64,000 bases of DNA from an uncultured Treponema sp. (GTDB taxonomy: Bacteria; Spirochaetota; Spirochaetia; Treponematales; Treponemataceae): NCBI GenBank assembly GCA_946411505.1, contig CAMKEG010000001.1:62001-126000 (forward strand), given 5' to 3'. Both the position numbers and the translations under genes were made by a program. Positions 8,464 to 16,923 of the stretch are shown one piece after another. The notes beneath the pieces are model-generated. The model saw only the letters and a program-made list of their open reading frames with translations. It was not told where the DNA came from and did not search any database. Positions within the stretch are counted from its first letter, which is position 1, and the number at the start of each line of letters is the position of its first letter.

Positions 8464-9299
8464 GCGTTTTCCAGCTCGAACTTCCGCTTTAAATACACGT
8501 ATTCATAAAAGACGTCGTCAAAATTCTCGTATCCGAAAATCTTGTGCACTTTCGTTATTTTCCACTGCTTTATGTTGTCGACATGCGGGTACGGAAGCCA
8601 AAAGAGGCGCTTTGAAAAGTGGCGGATTACCGTGTTTTTGTAGAGGAACTTTTGGTCGTTGAAGCGCTGGCTTACGACCTTTTGCCTTGTCGTGCTTAAA
8701 ATTATCGCCGATTCGTCGGCGAACAAAAGCTTTTTGGTCTTTATCAAGTTTCGCGACTTTTCCAAAAGGCCCGTCTTTTTGCATTCCTCAAGGTTGAACA
8801 AAATGACTCCGGCGTTTATGAACTTTCGCCTGAAGAACAAGATGATTTTTCCGTAGTGGTCGCGGGCGGCCGCGTATTCATAGCCAGTCAAGTCCGTGTC
8901 CCACAAGAGCCTGACGTCGCGGTTGAACATAAGGTCTATGTCAAGGTAAAGGAGCTTTTGCGGCATGTTTGGAACCAAGTCTGTCAAAAGGCGAAGCAGC
9001 GTGTAGGGCGAGCAGTAGCATTGCTCGTTGGGACAGCCGCCGAATTCCTTTTCGTAGACTTGGGTGACGTCGGTTTTCGTGACGCGGTTTTCCTTGTTGT
9101 ATTTTTTTGCCGTCCGCTCCAAAAAGGTCGTCATCTTGTCGCTTATAGAAGTGTACTCGGGCTTCACTCGGCTTAAGTCCATCGTGAAAACGTGAAAGTT
9201 GAAGGGCTCCTTTGTCTCGGTTCTTTTAAGAATCGAAAGCATGCAAGTGAGGATTCCGTCAAAAATCTTTGAGTTTCCGCAAAACAAAATGTCAATCAT
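8460..9299 (-). CDS. Family 8 glycosyltransferase
   Basis: 279 residues. The opening IDILFCGNSKIFDGILTCMLSI and the metal-binding DxD in LLYLDIDLMFNRD are typical of GT8 (LgtC/galactosyltransferase-like) retaining enzymes, which use UDP-sugars and Mn2+. FINAGVILFNLEEC is the second conserved block. No signal peptide, so it acts on the cytoplasmic face. The gene overlaps the upstream acyltransferase by 8 bp, suggesting a joint job in glycolipid or surface glycan assembly. The acceptor cannot be read from sequence. Confidence 0.88.
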   Translation of the reverse strand: MIDILFCGNSKIFDGILTCMLSILKRTETKEPFNFHVFTMDLSRVKPEYTSISDKMTTFLERTAKKYNKENRVTKTDVTQVYEKEFGGCPNEQCYCSPYTLLRLLTDLVPNMPQKLLYLDIDLMFNRDVRLLWDTDLTGYEYAAARDHYGKIILFFRRKFINAGVILFNLEECKKTGLLEKSRNLIKTKKLLFADESAIILSTTRQKVVSQRFNDQKFLYKNTVIRHFSKRLFWLPYPHVDNIKQWKITKVHKIFGYENFDDVFYEYVYLKRKFELENA

Positions 9300-10092
9300 C
9301 GCTTTTTTCCTTTTTTATGTATTGAATCAATTCAACATTGCTGTTGAGGCTTCGCTCCTTCATCGCCTGGTGGACGCGGTTCCGCAAGTCAAGGCGCGCT
9401 TCCTTGCTTGCCAAATTTTCGTCGGCGTAAAAGGGGCCGTCAACGTAAGTGACCATTCTTGGATTTTTTGAAAAGCGCCTTTTTTGGTAAGTGTTTGTGA
9501 AGCAGTAAACGGGCGCCTTGAATTGAATGGGGTACCTAAACGAAAGGTCAGTGAAGGGGCGGATCTTTGTGTAAAAGGGCCAAATGTGCGCCTCCGGGTA
9601 AATGCAAATCGCCTGCTTTTCTGAGACGCGCCTTTTTAGGATTTCCATAAAATTTTTTGTCGCGCCCAAGTTGTCTGGGAGCGGAAGCGCGCCCAGGATT
9701 CTTGTCTTAAGGCCTAGGCCTGGAATCGAGACGTTGTTGGCGTGGACGATTACGTAAACGCCTTTTGGAAAGGCCACGAAGGTTGGAATAAGCGCGTCCG
9801 CGATTGGGTTTGTGTGGTTGGCGAAAAGGAAAAGCGGGCCTTTCGGGCATTTTTTTAGGACGTGGCGGTTCACGATTTTGTGACGGTATTTGAGCTTTAG
9901 CCAAAGCCAGGCAATCGGCATTGAAAATATTCTGTACCAAAAAAAGCGCTTTATGTTCCACCAAAGGCCGCTTTGTCCGTAGTCGTAGTTTTGGTCAATC
10001 GGAATGGCCTTTATTTGCATCTCTGAAAATTCGTCGTTGAGTTCGTCGGAGTAATAAATGACGCGCCTTTTTTCTTCTCCCGCTTTTTTCAT
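9292..10092 (-). CDS. PlsC-like 1-acylglycerol-3-phosphate acyltransferase
   Basis: 266 residues. FANHTNPIADAL is a variant of the acyltransferase catalytic NHxxxxD motif (His and Asp retained), and ICIYPEAHIWPF stands where the usual FPEGTRS glycerol-phosphate-binding motif lies, so the second block is atypical. A hydrophobic stretch before the catalytic motif (FFWYRIFSMPIAWLWLKL) may anchor it to the membrane. Known relatives acylate lysophosphatidate or related lipids. Co-transcription with the GT8 gene (8-bp overlap) raises the possibility of a glycolipid acceptor. Confidence 0.82.
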   Translation of the reverse strand: MKKAGEEKRRVIYYSDELNDEFSEMQIKAIPIDQNYDYGQSGLWWNIKRFFWYRIFSMPIAWLWLKLKYRHKIVNRHVLKKCPKGPLFLFANHTNPIADALIPTFVAFPKGVYVIVHANNVSIPGLGLKTRILGALPLPDNLGATKNFMEILKRRVSEKQAICIYPEAHIWPFYTKIRPFTDLSFRYPIQFKAPVYCFTNTYQKRRFSKNPRMVTYVDGPFYADENLASKEARLDLRNRVHQAMKERSLNSNVELIQYIKKEKSDD

Positions 10093-10139
10093 AAAGGCAC
10101 TCTATCATTTTTTTTCAAAAAAGTATACACTCTAGGCTT

Positions 10140-10961
10140 ATGAAAAGAAATGAATTGCTTGGCGCCTTTTTTGCCGCCGTTTTTTTTGTTTGGAATTTTT
10201 CAGCGGCCGCGGAAATCACTCCCGCCGCCCAAAAAGCCGTCGACGATTTTATGGGCTTAAGGATGAAAATCGCGGGCCTTTCCTCCGACGCCGCCTTGGC
10301 GCAAGTGGCGGACTTTGAAAAAAAACTGTCGGTTGATTCCACGTTCAGCTCGCAGGAAGACAGGCTGGTCTTGGTGAATTTTATCATAATGGAAAAATAC
10401 AATTTTTTGCGAAAGGAAAAGGGAAGCAAGGAACAGCTAAAAAAGCTCCTTAAGGAACTGAAGGAGAAAAACGAGGCCTGGTTTGACGCCAACGGCGAGG
10501 CCAAGGCCGGCAAGTGGCTTTTGGCCACAAGCGCCGACGTCACTTCCTGCTACATGTCGTATTCGCTGGCGGAAGTCATGAAAAGCGGAATGGCCCTGCG
10601 CGACAAGTACAAGGCGGCGGTGGAGCGGGATCCCGGCTTTTCCTACGGCTGGAACAACTTGGCGCAGTGGTACTACTGGGCGCCCGCGATAAACGGCGGC
10701 AGCGACAAAAACGCGCGCGAGGCCTTTGAAAGCGCTGTGAAGGGCGCCAAGACTCCGGCCGAAAAGTTCTTTGCCTGCGTTTTTTTCTCGCAATTTTTGT
10801 TTGAGGAAAAGGAATTCAAAAAGTCTTCGGACTTGCTTGACGAGGCGGAGGCGCAGGATCCCAAAAATCCTTACGTCGCCTTCATGCGCAAAATCAACAA
10901 GGACGGCGACTCCTTCTTTGAGTGGAACAAGAAGAACAACCAAATGGAGCGCGACAAGTAA
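10140..10961 (+). CDS. Exported TPR-like protein
   Basis: 273 residues beginning with a signal peptide (MKRNELLGAFFAAVFFVWNFSAAAE) that would be cleaved after SAAA or SAAAE. The rest is helical, with TPR-like spacing in YKAAVERDPGFSYGWNNLAQWY and LLDEAEAQDPKNPYVAFM. TPR arrays usually hold other proteins together, so a periplasmic adaptor role is plausible. Preceded by a short intergenic gap from the divergent acyltransferase gene. No family name can be given. Confidence 0.72.
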   Translation: MKRNELLGAFFAAVFFVWNFSAAAEITPAAQKAVDDFMGLRMKIAGLSSDAALAQVADFEKKLSVDSTFSSQEDRLVLVNFIIMEKYNFLRKEKGSKEQLKKLLKELKEKNEAWFDANGEAKAGKWLLATSADVTSCYMSYSLAEVMKSGMALRDKYKAAVERDPGFSYGWNNLAQWYYWAPAINGGSDKNAREAFESAVKGAKTPAEKFFACVFFSQFLFEEKEFKKSSDLLDEAEAQDPKNPYVAFMRKINKDGDSFFEWNKKNNQMERDK

Positions 10962-10977
10962 ATATGCAAGCGAAAAT

Positions 10978-11125
10978 GCTCCCAGTCACGGTCGGCGTCG
11001 CGAAACCGCTCGATATCGTCGCTACTCGCTGTCTGCGTCTTGAAACTATTTACGCTGCCGCTGGCGCGGCAGACGCAGACAGAGAGTTTTCGCAACGCCG
11101 CCCGTTCCTTCGCGCTTTTTTTCGC
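10978..11125 (-). repeat. Structured dispersed element, copy B
   Basis: About 148 bp between two rightward genes. Stems: 10993-11005 with 11088-11100 (13 bp, one C.A that is G.U on the minus strand), 11030-11040 with 11071-11081 (11 perfect), and 11055-11061 with 11066-11072 (7 perfect, tetraloop). It aligns end to end with the element at 40063-40211 in the opposite orientation. Shared unpaired blocks are GCTCCCAGTCAC at 10978, 11006-11029 (21 of 24 identical) and AACTATTTACG at 11044. The paired bases differ yet stay complementary. The strand is given as minus because the imperfect pair is a wobble there. Confidence 0.75.
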
Positions 11126-11160
11126 TTGCAAATAAACCCTAAAAGCGCTACCTTAGTTGC

Positions 11161-12435
11161 ATGAATTTTCCGCGTGTTTTTTTAAAGAAGGACGAAGAGA
11201 GAGAGATCAAGGCGGGCTTTTTGTGGGCTTACGGCAACGAGCTTGGCCGCGTCAAGCATTTTGAAGGAAACGAATGGAAGGAAACGAATTTCGCTCCCCC
11301 CGACGAGGCCGCCGATTTTCCCGTCAAGGACGGAGAGCTTGTGGAGCTCTACACTAACGGCGGCGCCTTTTTGGCTAGCGGAATTTTCAACCGCGCGTCA
11401 AAAATCACCGTCCGAATTTTGGGCCCTCAAAAGGCGGAGGAAATCGACGCGGACAAAGGAGCCTTCATTTTTAAGAAGATCCACGACGCGCTCAACTTGC
11501 GTAAAATTCACTTTGAAAGCGGCGACTCCTTTAGGCTTGTCTTTGGCGAGGCGGACTTTTTGCCGGGCTTCATTTGCGAGCGCTATGTCGCGGAAGGAAG
11601 CAAGGTTTACTTGCTTGTCCAGTTTCTCTCGCTTTCGTGCGAAGTTTTTAGGAAGGAAATAATCTCCGCGCTCGAAAAAGTTTGCGAGCCATTCGCCATT
11701 TACGAGCGGAGCGACGCCGACGTGCGCCTAAAGGAAGGCTTGGAGTTAAAGAGCGGCTGGATAAAGGCGCCCAAAGGCTCGGACTCTTCTGTAATAACAA
11801 TCGTTGAAAATTCCGTCCGCATTCAAGTCGACTTGGCCAAGGGGCAAAAGACCGGCTACTTCCTTGACCAAAAATTCAACCGCAAGGAAATCTGGAAATA
11901 CTGCCGCGGAAAGAATGTCTTTGACGCATTCAGCCACACCGGAGCCTTTGGCCTCAACGCCTTTATGGCCGGAGCCAAGAGCGTCGTTTGCGCCGACATT
12001 TCCCAAGACGCGGTAGACCTTATCAACTCAAACATCAAGCTTAACGGCGCGGAGAAAGTCGTTTCCGCCCTTTGCGTCGACGTCTTTGACGCGCTAAAAC
12101 AATACGAGGCCGAAGGAAAAAGGTTTGACGTGATAATCCTGGACCCGCCGGCCTTCACAAAAAGCGCCAAGATGATTCAAAAGGCCTACTCAGGCTACAA
12201 GGAAATAAATCTCCGCGCGATGCGCATTTTGAACCAAGGCGGAATCCTTGTCACTTGCTCTTGCTCGCACTTTTTTGACGAGACCAACTTTTATTCAATG
12301 CTTGCTTCGGCGGCGGCCGACAGCCACAGGCGCGTCCAAATTTTGTCCAAGGGCGGCGCGGCTCCCGACCATCCGGTCTTGCTGGGCTACCCAAAAAGCG
12401 AATACCTAAAGCGCGCTATCTGTAAGGTTCAGTGA
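11161..12435 (+). CDS. rlmI: 23S rRNA (cytosine) methyltransferase, RlmI type
   Basis: 424 residues. An N-terminal PUA-like domain (about 1-80, VFLKKDEEREIKAGFLWAYG) is followed by a Rossmann methyltransferase domain with VFDAFSHTGAFGLNAF (motif I), VCADIS, and the catalytic-region ILDPPAFTKS, then LVTCSCSHFF with the Cys pair used by m5C enzymes. This order matches RlmI, which makes m5C1962 in E. coli 23S rRNA. A few relatives act on other sites, so the exact target is inferred. No ribosome site is obvious before ATG 11161. It is followed after 13 bp by miaA. Confidence 0.85.
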   Translation: MNFPRVFLKKDEEREIKAGFLWAYGNELGRVKHFEGNEWKETNFAPPDEAADFPVKDGELVELYTNGGAFLASGIFNRASKITVRILGPQKAEEIDADKGAFIFKKIHDALNLRKIHFESGDSFRLVFGEADFLPGFICERYVAEGSKVYLLVQFLSLSCEVFRKEIISALEKVCEPFAIYERSDADVRLKEGLELKSGWIKAPKGSDSSVITIVENSVRIQVDLAKGQKTGYFLDQKFNRKEIWKYCRGKNVFDAFSHTGAFGLNAFMAGAKSVVCADISQDAVDLINSNIKLNGAEKVVSALCVDVFDALKQYEAEGKRFDVIILDPPAFTKSAKMIQKAYSGYKEINLRAMRILNQGGILVTCSCSHFFDETNFYSMLASAAADSHRRVQILSKGGAAPDHPVLLGYPKSEYLKRAICKVQ

Positions 12436-12448
12436 TTTTGGAGCGACC

Positions 12449-13459
12449 GTGAACGAAAGAGCCGCAGCAAACGAAAACCTTTCGCAAGCCCCAAAAGGGC
12501 CGCCCTACAACTGCGTCGTCCTCCTTGGCCCCACCGCCGTCGGTAAGACCGCGATCGGAGTCCGCCTTGCCCGCGCGCTCGGAACTGAAATAATTTCCGC
12601 TGACAGCCGGCAAGTCTACAAGGGCTTGGACATCGGAAGCGGAAAGGACTTGGCCGACTACGTCCTTGAAGGAGTCAAGATTCCCTGCCATTTGATTGAC
12701 GTGGCCGACTTAAGCCAAGAGTACTCTGTCTTTTTGTACCAAAAGGATTTTTACAAATGCTTTTTGGAAATGCAGGCGCGCGGCCTCGTTCCCGTTGTGG
12801 TCGGCGGAAGCGGAATGTACGTCGACGCGGTCGTACGCGGCTACGACTTGGTTCCTGTTCCGGAGAACAAGGAGCTTCGCGCCTCGCTCGCCCAAAAGTC
12901 TTTGGAAGAGCTGGGAAAAATTTTATTGGACTTAAAGGGCGGCTCGATTCACGTTCCCCGCGACTTGCTGGAAAGGGAGCGCGTCGTCAAGGCTATAGAA
13001 ATAGAAACTTTCATCCAAAGTCCTGAATGCGAGGCTTTTAAAAAATCCCTTCCGCCCAGGCCCGACATCCGCCCGCTGGTTTTGGGGACGACATTGCCCC
13101 GCGAGCGTTTGAGAGCCAACATCGCCCGCCGCCTTGACGAGCGCTTGGAAGAGGGCATGGTGGAAGAAGTCCGCCGCCTGCATGACGAAGGCGCCTCTTG
13201 GGAGCGCTTGGAAAAGCTTGGCCTTGAGTACCGCTTTGTCTCGGAGTTTTTGCAAGGAAAGCATTCTTCGCCAAAAGAAATGCGGGACCTTTTATGCACT
13301 GCGATTTGCCAGTTCGCAAAGCGGCAGGAAACTTGGTTCAGGGGAATGAAAAAGAAGGGCGTTAAGATTAATTGGCTTCCGCTAGAGGGAAGCGTTGAAG
13401 AAAAAGTTAAGGCCGCGACGGAGATTGCCGCGGCCTGTGGATTTGACGTTACGCGCTGA
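12449..13459 (+). CDS. miaA: tRNA dimethylallyltransferase, copy 1
   Basis: 336 residues. LLGPTAVGKTAIG is the P-loop, SADSRQVYKGLDIGSGK the substrate-tRNA motif, GGSGMYVDAVVRG the prenyl-donor region, and QFAKRQETWFRG the conserved C-terminal block. MiaA transfers dimethylallyl to A37 of UNN-reading tRNAs. The start is GTG at 12449, preceded by GGAG. This copy has the full set of MiaA motifs and differs widely from the second copy at 34647-35597 (for instance SGKDLADYVLEG in place of TAKPTPAEREIL), so they are not a recent duplication. The 3' end overlaps the convergent small gene by 11 bp. Confidence 0.9.
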   Translation: MNERAAANENLSQAPKGPPYNCVVLLGPTAVGKTAIGVRLARALGTEIISADSRQVYKGLDIGSGKDLADYVLEGVKIPCHLIDVADLSQEYSVFLYQKDFYKCFLEMQARGLVPVVVGGSGMYVDAVVRGYDLVPVPENKELRASLAQKSLEELGKILLDLKGGSIHVPRDLLERERVVKAIEIETFIQSPECEAFKKSLPPRPDIRPLVLGTTLPRERLRANIARRLDERLEEGMVEEVRRLHDEGASWERLEKLGLEYRFVSEFLQGKHSSPKEMRDLLCTAICQFAKRQETWFRGMKKKGVKINWLPLEGSVEEKVKAATEIAAACGFDVTR

Positions 13460-13661
13460 TCGCGTCGGCCTGTTCAACCTTTGTAAGGTAGCCTGTGCGC
13501 ACGCAGCTGTCAAAGAGCGACTTTGAGATGTAGTCGGTCTTTACTTCGTTGTAGCCGTCCTGGTCGCGCACGATGCGGACGACATATCCGTCTTCAACTT
13601 CGCGAACTATTGTCATGTAGTCGTTGGCGTTTCCAATGCTTTTCAATGTATAGGTTCCCAT
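13449..13661 (-). CDS. Small conserved hypothetical protein
   Basis: 70 residues beginning MGTYTLKSIGNANDYMTIVR, with a strong GAGGAAATT ribosome site before ATG 13661. The sequence alternates short strands (YMTIVREVEDGYVVRIVRDQDGY) and ends with a helix (SKSLFDSCVRTGYL). No signal or membrane segment. Clean start site and normal base composition make it a real gene. Convergent with miaA. Function unknown. Confidence 0.72.
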   Translation of the reverse strand: MGTYTLKSIGNANDYMTIVREVEDGYVVRIVRDQDGYNEVKTDYISKSLFDSCVRTGYLTKVEQADAISA

Positions 13662-13704
13662 AATTTCCTCCTATCAATTTTAAATCAAAAGCATAATCCC
13701 AGTC

Positions 13705-13733
13705 TTGCCAAATGCAAGCGCTGACATTATAAT
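13705..13733 (+). promoter_or_regulatory. Sigma-70 promoter of tatD (leaderless mRNA)
   Basis: TTGCCA (13705-13710), 17-bp spacer, TATAAT (13728-13733). Transcription would start near 13740, 0-2 nt before ATG 13742. This excludes the upstream in-frame TTG at 13733, which lies inside the -10 element. Confidence 0.65.
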
Positions 13734-13741
13734 TGTCGGAG

Positions 13742-14602
13742 ATGGACAAAAATAGTTTAGCGCTTTTTTGCGACGCCCACTTTCATTTGCTGCCTTCGGA
13801 AGAAGCCTTGCAGGGCTTGCCTTTTAATTTGGGAAGGGCTGTCACGGCCGCGCATTCGCCACAGGAGTTTTTGGCGCAGGAAGAGCGCGTCCGACAGTTG
13901 AACGGCGCGGTTCCAGCAAGCGGCGGCGCGCGCCTTTCGCCTTGCGCCCAGCCTTGTTCGCCGCGCGTCCTTCAATCCTTTGGCCTGCATCCGCAAGCGC
14001 CCTTTGACGGCGAGTCTGACTTTGCCCGCCGCCTGGAATTTTTGGAAGGCCTCTTGCAAGAAAGGCGAATCGCGGCGATAGGCGAGTGCGGCCTTGATTT
14101 TTTTACGCCTGAATTTTCGGCCAAGCGCGCCGCGCAGGAAAAGGCCTTCGCCGCGCAATTAGACTTGGCCGCGCGCCATAAAGTTCCCGTTATTGTCCAC
14201 GCGCGGAAGGCCATGCAAGAAATTTTCGCCGCGGCGGCCGCGCTAAAAAAAGTTCCGGCCGTCGTTTTCCATTCGTTTGCGGGAACCCTTATGGACGCGC
14301 GCTCGCTTTTGTCCAAGGGAATAAACGCCTATTTTTCTTTTGGAAAGCCAATCGTAAACGGCGCAAAAAAGGCCATTAATTGCGTCCACGCCCTTCCAAT
14401 CGACCGCCTGCTTTTTGAGACCGACGCGCCATACCAAACGCTAAAGGGAGAGAAGGCCACAAGCCCGGCAGAAATAGCCGACGTTTACCAAGCGGCCTTT
14501 GAGCTTCGCTCGGCGGGAAGCCCTTACGAGGCGCGGCCGTCTTTTTGGGACTTCGCCAAAAGCGTCGAGGCCAACTTCAACAAGGCCTATTGCCTTTGTT
14601 GA
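13742..14602 (+). CDS. tatD: TatD-family metal-dependent hydrolase
   Basis: 286 residues from ATG 13742. FCDAHFHLLP is the metal-binding HxH motif at the N-terminus, AAIGECGLDFF carries the metal-bridging Glu, VIVHARKA and VVFHSFAG hold two further His ligands, and LFETDAPYQ carries the last Asp. This is the TatD deoxyribonuclease fold. Family members are 3'-5' exonucleases acting on single-stranded DNA or RNA. An Ala/Pro/Cys-rich insertion (VPASGGARLSPCAQPCSP) lies in a loop at about 57-74. The promoter places the mRNA start at the initiation codon. Confidence 0.88.
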   Translation: MDKNSLALFCDAHFHLLPSEEALQGLPFNLGRAVTAAHSPQEFLAQEERVRQLNGAVPASGGARLSPCAQPCSPRVLQSFGLHPQAPFDGESDFARRLEFLEGLLQERRIAAIGECGLDFFTPEFSAKRAAQEKAFAAQLDLAARHKVPVIVHARKAMQEIFAAAAALKKVPAVVFHSFAGTLMDARSLLSKGINAYFSFGKPIVNGAKKAINCVHALPIDRLLFETDAPYQTLKGEKATSPAEIADVYQAAFELRSAGSPYEARPSFWDFAKSVEANFNKAYCLC

Positions 14603-14703
14603 CAAAATAACAAGGTTGTTGAAAGTTAACGATTTTATAAAAAACGGCGCCTTTATCTTGGCTCTAAGGGGCAAATTTGGCAAAAAAAGGCCGTTCTTGC
14701 GTG

Positions 14704-15078
14704 CTAACAGCCTGTTATTTTTGTCGCCCGCTCAACTTCATCAAGGCATTTTTTGTAGTCGGAGAAAAAGTCTTCGGCAAGGCATAAAAGCTCTTCCTCG
14801 CTTTTGTCCTTGGCGGCGGGCGAAACTTTTCCGCGAAAGACGTCTTCCAAATATTGCGCCTTGTCGCCGATTTTTTTCGCGCCGATTTGGTAGGAGGCGC
14901 CCTTTGTCCTGTGGACGGTTTTTGCCGCCCCTTCAAAGTCTTTTCTTTTTATGAGGGCCGCCAAATCTTCCTGGCTGATTTTGTTTTCCTCAAGATAGGC
15001 GTCAAGCAGGATTTTATAAAGGTCCTTGTCTCCGTCGACAAAGTCCAGGCCTTCCTTGACGTTCAAAAATTCTTCCAT
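14704..15078 (-). CDS. HPt (histidine phosphotransfer) domain protein
   Basis: 124 residues forming one helical domain. TVHRTKGASYQIGAKKIGD contains the HxxKG signature (phospho-accepting His followed by Lys-Gly) of HPt proteins, which shuttle phosphate between response-regulator receiver domains. It is free-standing with no histidine kinase or regulator beside it, so its partners are elsewhere. Its -10 is only 6 nt upstream of the ATG, implying a leaderless mRNA. The 100 bp between its stop and tatD contain only an imperfect GC-rich hairpin near 14642-14696, possibly a shared terminator for the two convergent genes. Confidence 0.85.
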   Translation of the reverse strand: MEEFLNVKEGLDFVDGDKDLYKILLDAYLEENKISQEDLAALIKRKDFEGAAKTVHRTKGASYQIGAKKIGDKAQYLEDVFRGKVSPAAKDKSEEELLCLAEDFFSDYKKCLDEVERATKITGC

Positions 15079-15084
15079 AAAAAA

Positions 15085-15117
15085 ATTATAGACTGAATGA
15101 AGTTTTTTTGCTATAGT
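15085..15117. promoter_or_regulatory. Back-to-back promoters of the HPt gene (-) and lepB (+)
   Basis: The 47-bp gap holds two -10 elements facing away from each other: TATAAT at 15090-15085 on the minus strand, 6 nt from the HPt ATG, and TATAGT at 15112-15117 on the plus strand, 8 nt from the lepB ATG. The -35 regions overlap the opposite promoter and are weak (TAGACT at 15089 for lepB with a 17-bp spacer). The two promoters cannot be occupied at once, so mutual interference is expected. Neither gene has a ribosome site. Confidence 0.5.
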
Positions 15118-15125
15118 CTTTTGTT

Positions 15126-16868
15126 ATGAAAATAATAAAAACGCTATTTTTGCTTGACGCCATTTTCGCGGCGCTTTTTTCGCTGGCCAACATTTATTTT
15201 GCCTTTGACATTGCCGCCGCCGCCTTTCCGCTGGCGCTTGCCTTTAACGGATTTCTTTTTTGCCGGGCCGCTTTGGGCCTTTTTAAAAATCCTTCGCGCT
15301 CGAATTTCAACGTCGTCAAAAAGCTTTTGCAATACCAGCCCTTCGCGCACTTGATGTCATTCATAATCCGCCGCGCGGGGGAGAAGGGAGCCAGCTTCGC
15401 CTTTGACTTTGTTTCGGTCGCCCTTTGGCTTTTTTCCTTCGCCTTTTCTTTCGCGCTACTTCGCTTTTTTTCGGAAAAGAGCCTGGCAAAAAACATTCCG
15501 GAATGGCAGTCCTTTCCCAAGGCGCAAAAAAAGACTGGCGCCGCCTGGCTTGTCTTTGAGCTTTTGGACTGGGCGGACGCGCTTGTCCAGGCCGTCTTCA
15601 TGGTCTTGCTTTTCCAGATTTTCTTCTTTCAGTTTTACAAGATTCCGTCCGAGTCGATGGTGCCGGAGCTTTTGATAAAGGACCGCCTGATGGTTTCAAA
15701 AATCACCAGCGGGCCAAAATTCCCCCTCACAAAAGTGGGGCTCCCCGCGCTAAAAAAATACAAGCGCGGCGACATCGTGGTTTTCAGGAACCCCCATTAT
15801 TCAAGCGGAAGGAAGGACGAGGTAAAGTCCGTGGTCTCTGAACTTGTCTACATGTTGACGTTCACCACGGTCAACCTCAACGTTGACGAAAACGGAAGCG
15901 TCAAGGCCGACCCCCTCGTCAAGCGCCTTGTGGGCCTTCCCGGAGAGCAGCTTATGATGGTAAACGGCGTCCTTTATTCAAGGACCAAGGACTCCCCGGA
16001 ATACAAGCCTGTCAAGGAGGACGCCAAGTGGGCCAACTACAACCTCAACGAAAAGAGCCCGGAACTCAAGCGCATGATTCAGGAATTTCCGATAGACCAA
16101 GAGGGCTACGAGGAGATGCTGGCCTTTGAAAGACGGCGCGACTCCATGGACTTGGAGGCGGCCAAAAAGGAGTGCCAGTCCATAGCCCGGGAATTCTCGC
16201 GGCTGGCCGGCTTCAAAAGCCTTCCGCCCGCAAAAAAGGACTTCCTTGCGGAAAGCGAGCTTTTTGAATTCAACTTGCTCCGTGAAAACTATTCCCTTGC
16301 CACAAAAATCATCTCGTCGGGCGAGGCCGGAGCCGCTTGGTTCAACGCCTTTATGACCGACTGGATTGAGGCGGGCCAAAAAAGCCTGTCGGACGGGCTT
16401 TACGGCGGCGACTTGTATTCGGACTCAAATTTCAGGCTGAACCTCATGATAAAGCTTTGCGTGGGAAATTTCATCCTAAGGGATTATCAGCTGATTTCGG
16501 CCGGCGTCTCCTATTCCGACATGAGCAAGGACAAGGCCCTTGTTTCCCTTTGGAGCCAAGCCCAAGGCTTGCAGAATTACGTCAACTATTTGGACCGGCG
16601 GAACATGCCGGCCTTTCCCGCCAACGGCGCCGACGGCTCCGCCAGCTACATTCCCAAGGACTGCTACTTCATGATGGGCGACAACCGCTTCAACTCCTTG
16701 GACATGCGCCACAGCTACGAGGAAAAATTGCGGCCCCTCACGCCCTACGACGAATATTCTGTTTTCTATTACACGAACATCGAGCCCCGCTATGTCCACA
16801 AAGACAGAATTTTGGGCACCACGGAATTCCGCTTTTGGCCTAAGGGCCGCGTGGGCTTTTTAAAATAA
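15126..16868 (+). CDS. lepB: Signal peptidase I with a large insertion
   Basis: 580 residues, about twice the usual bacterial length. Several N-terminal hydrophobic segments are followed by the catalytic box YKIPSESMVPELLIKD with the nucleophile Ser177, then KRGDIVVFRNP and KRLVGLPGE with the general base near Lys266. The C-terminal FMMGDNRFNSLDMRH box comes only at about 516-530, so some 250 residues intervene where most family members have far fewer. That insertion is hydrophilic and predicted helical. The enzyme removes signal peptides from exported proteins at the outer face of the cytoplasmic membrane. Start: ATG 15126, on a short-leader mRNA. Confidence 0.9.
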   Translation: MKIIKTLFLLDAIFAALFSLANIYFAFDIAAAAFPLALAFNGFLFCRAALGLFKNPSRSNFNVVKKLLQYQPFAHLMSFIIRRAGEKGASFAFDFVSVALWLFSFAFSFALLRFFSEKSLAKNIPEWQSFPKAQKKTGAAWLVFELLDWADALVQAVFMVLLFQIFFFQFYKIPSESMVPELLIKDRLMVSKITSGPKFPLTKVGLPALKKYKRGDIVVFRNPHYSSGRKDEVKSVVSELVYMLTFTTVNLNVDENGSVKADPLVKRLVGLPGEQLMMVNGVLYSRTKDSPEYKPVKEDAKWANYNLNEKSPELKRMIQEFPIDQEGYEEMLAFERRRDSMDLEAAKKECQSIAREFSRLAGFKSLPPAKKDFLAESELFEFNLLRENYSLATKIISSGEAGAAWFNAFMTDWIEAGQKSLSDGLYGGDLYSDSNFRLNLMIKLCVGNFILRDYQLISAGVSYSDMSKDKALVSLWSQAQGLQNYVNYLDRRNMPAFPANGADGSASYIPKDCYFMMGDNRFNSLDMRHSYEEKLRPLTPYDEYSVFYYTNIEPRYVHKDRILGTTEFRFWPKGRVGFLK

Positions 16869-16923
16869 TTGACAAATATTTTTCCCTATAGTAGCATTGT
16901 CCGCGATTGACTCAGGAGGAATT

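Noticed and set aside
13728..13733. Acquisition of the region by recent transfer
   Set aside because: Composition and codon use here match the neighbouring genes; nothing suggests an island.
13733..13741. TTG at 13733 as start of tatD
   Set aside because: It overlaps the -10 hexamer, so it would not be in the mRNA; ATG 13742 fits.
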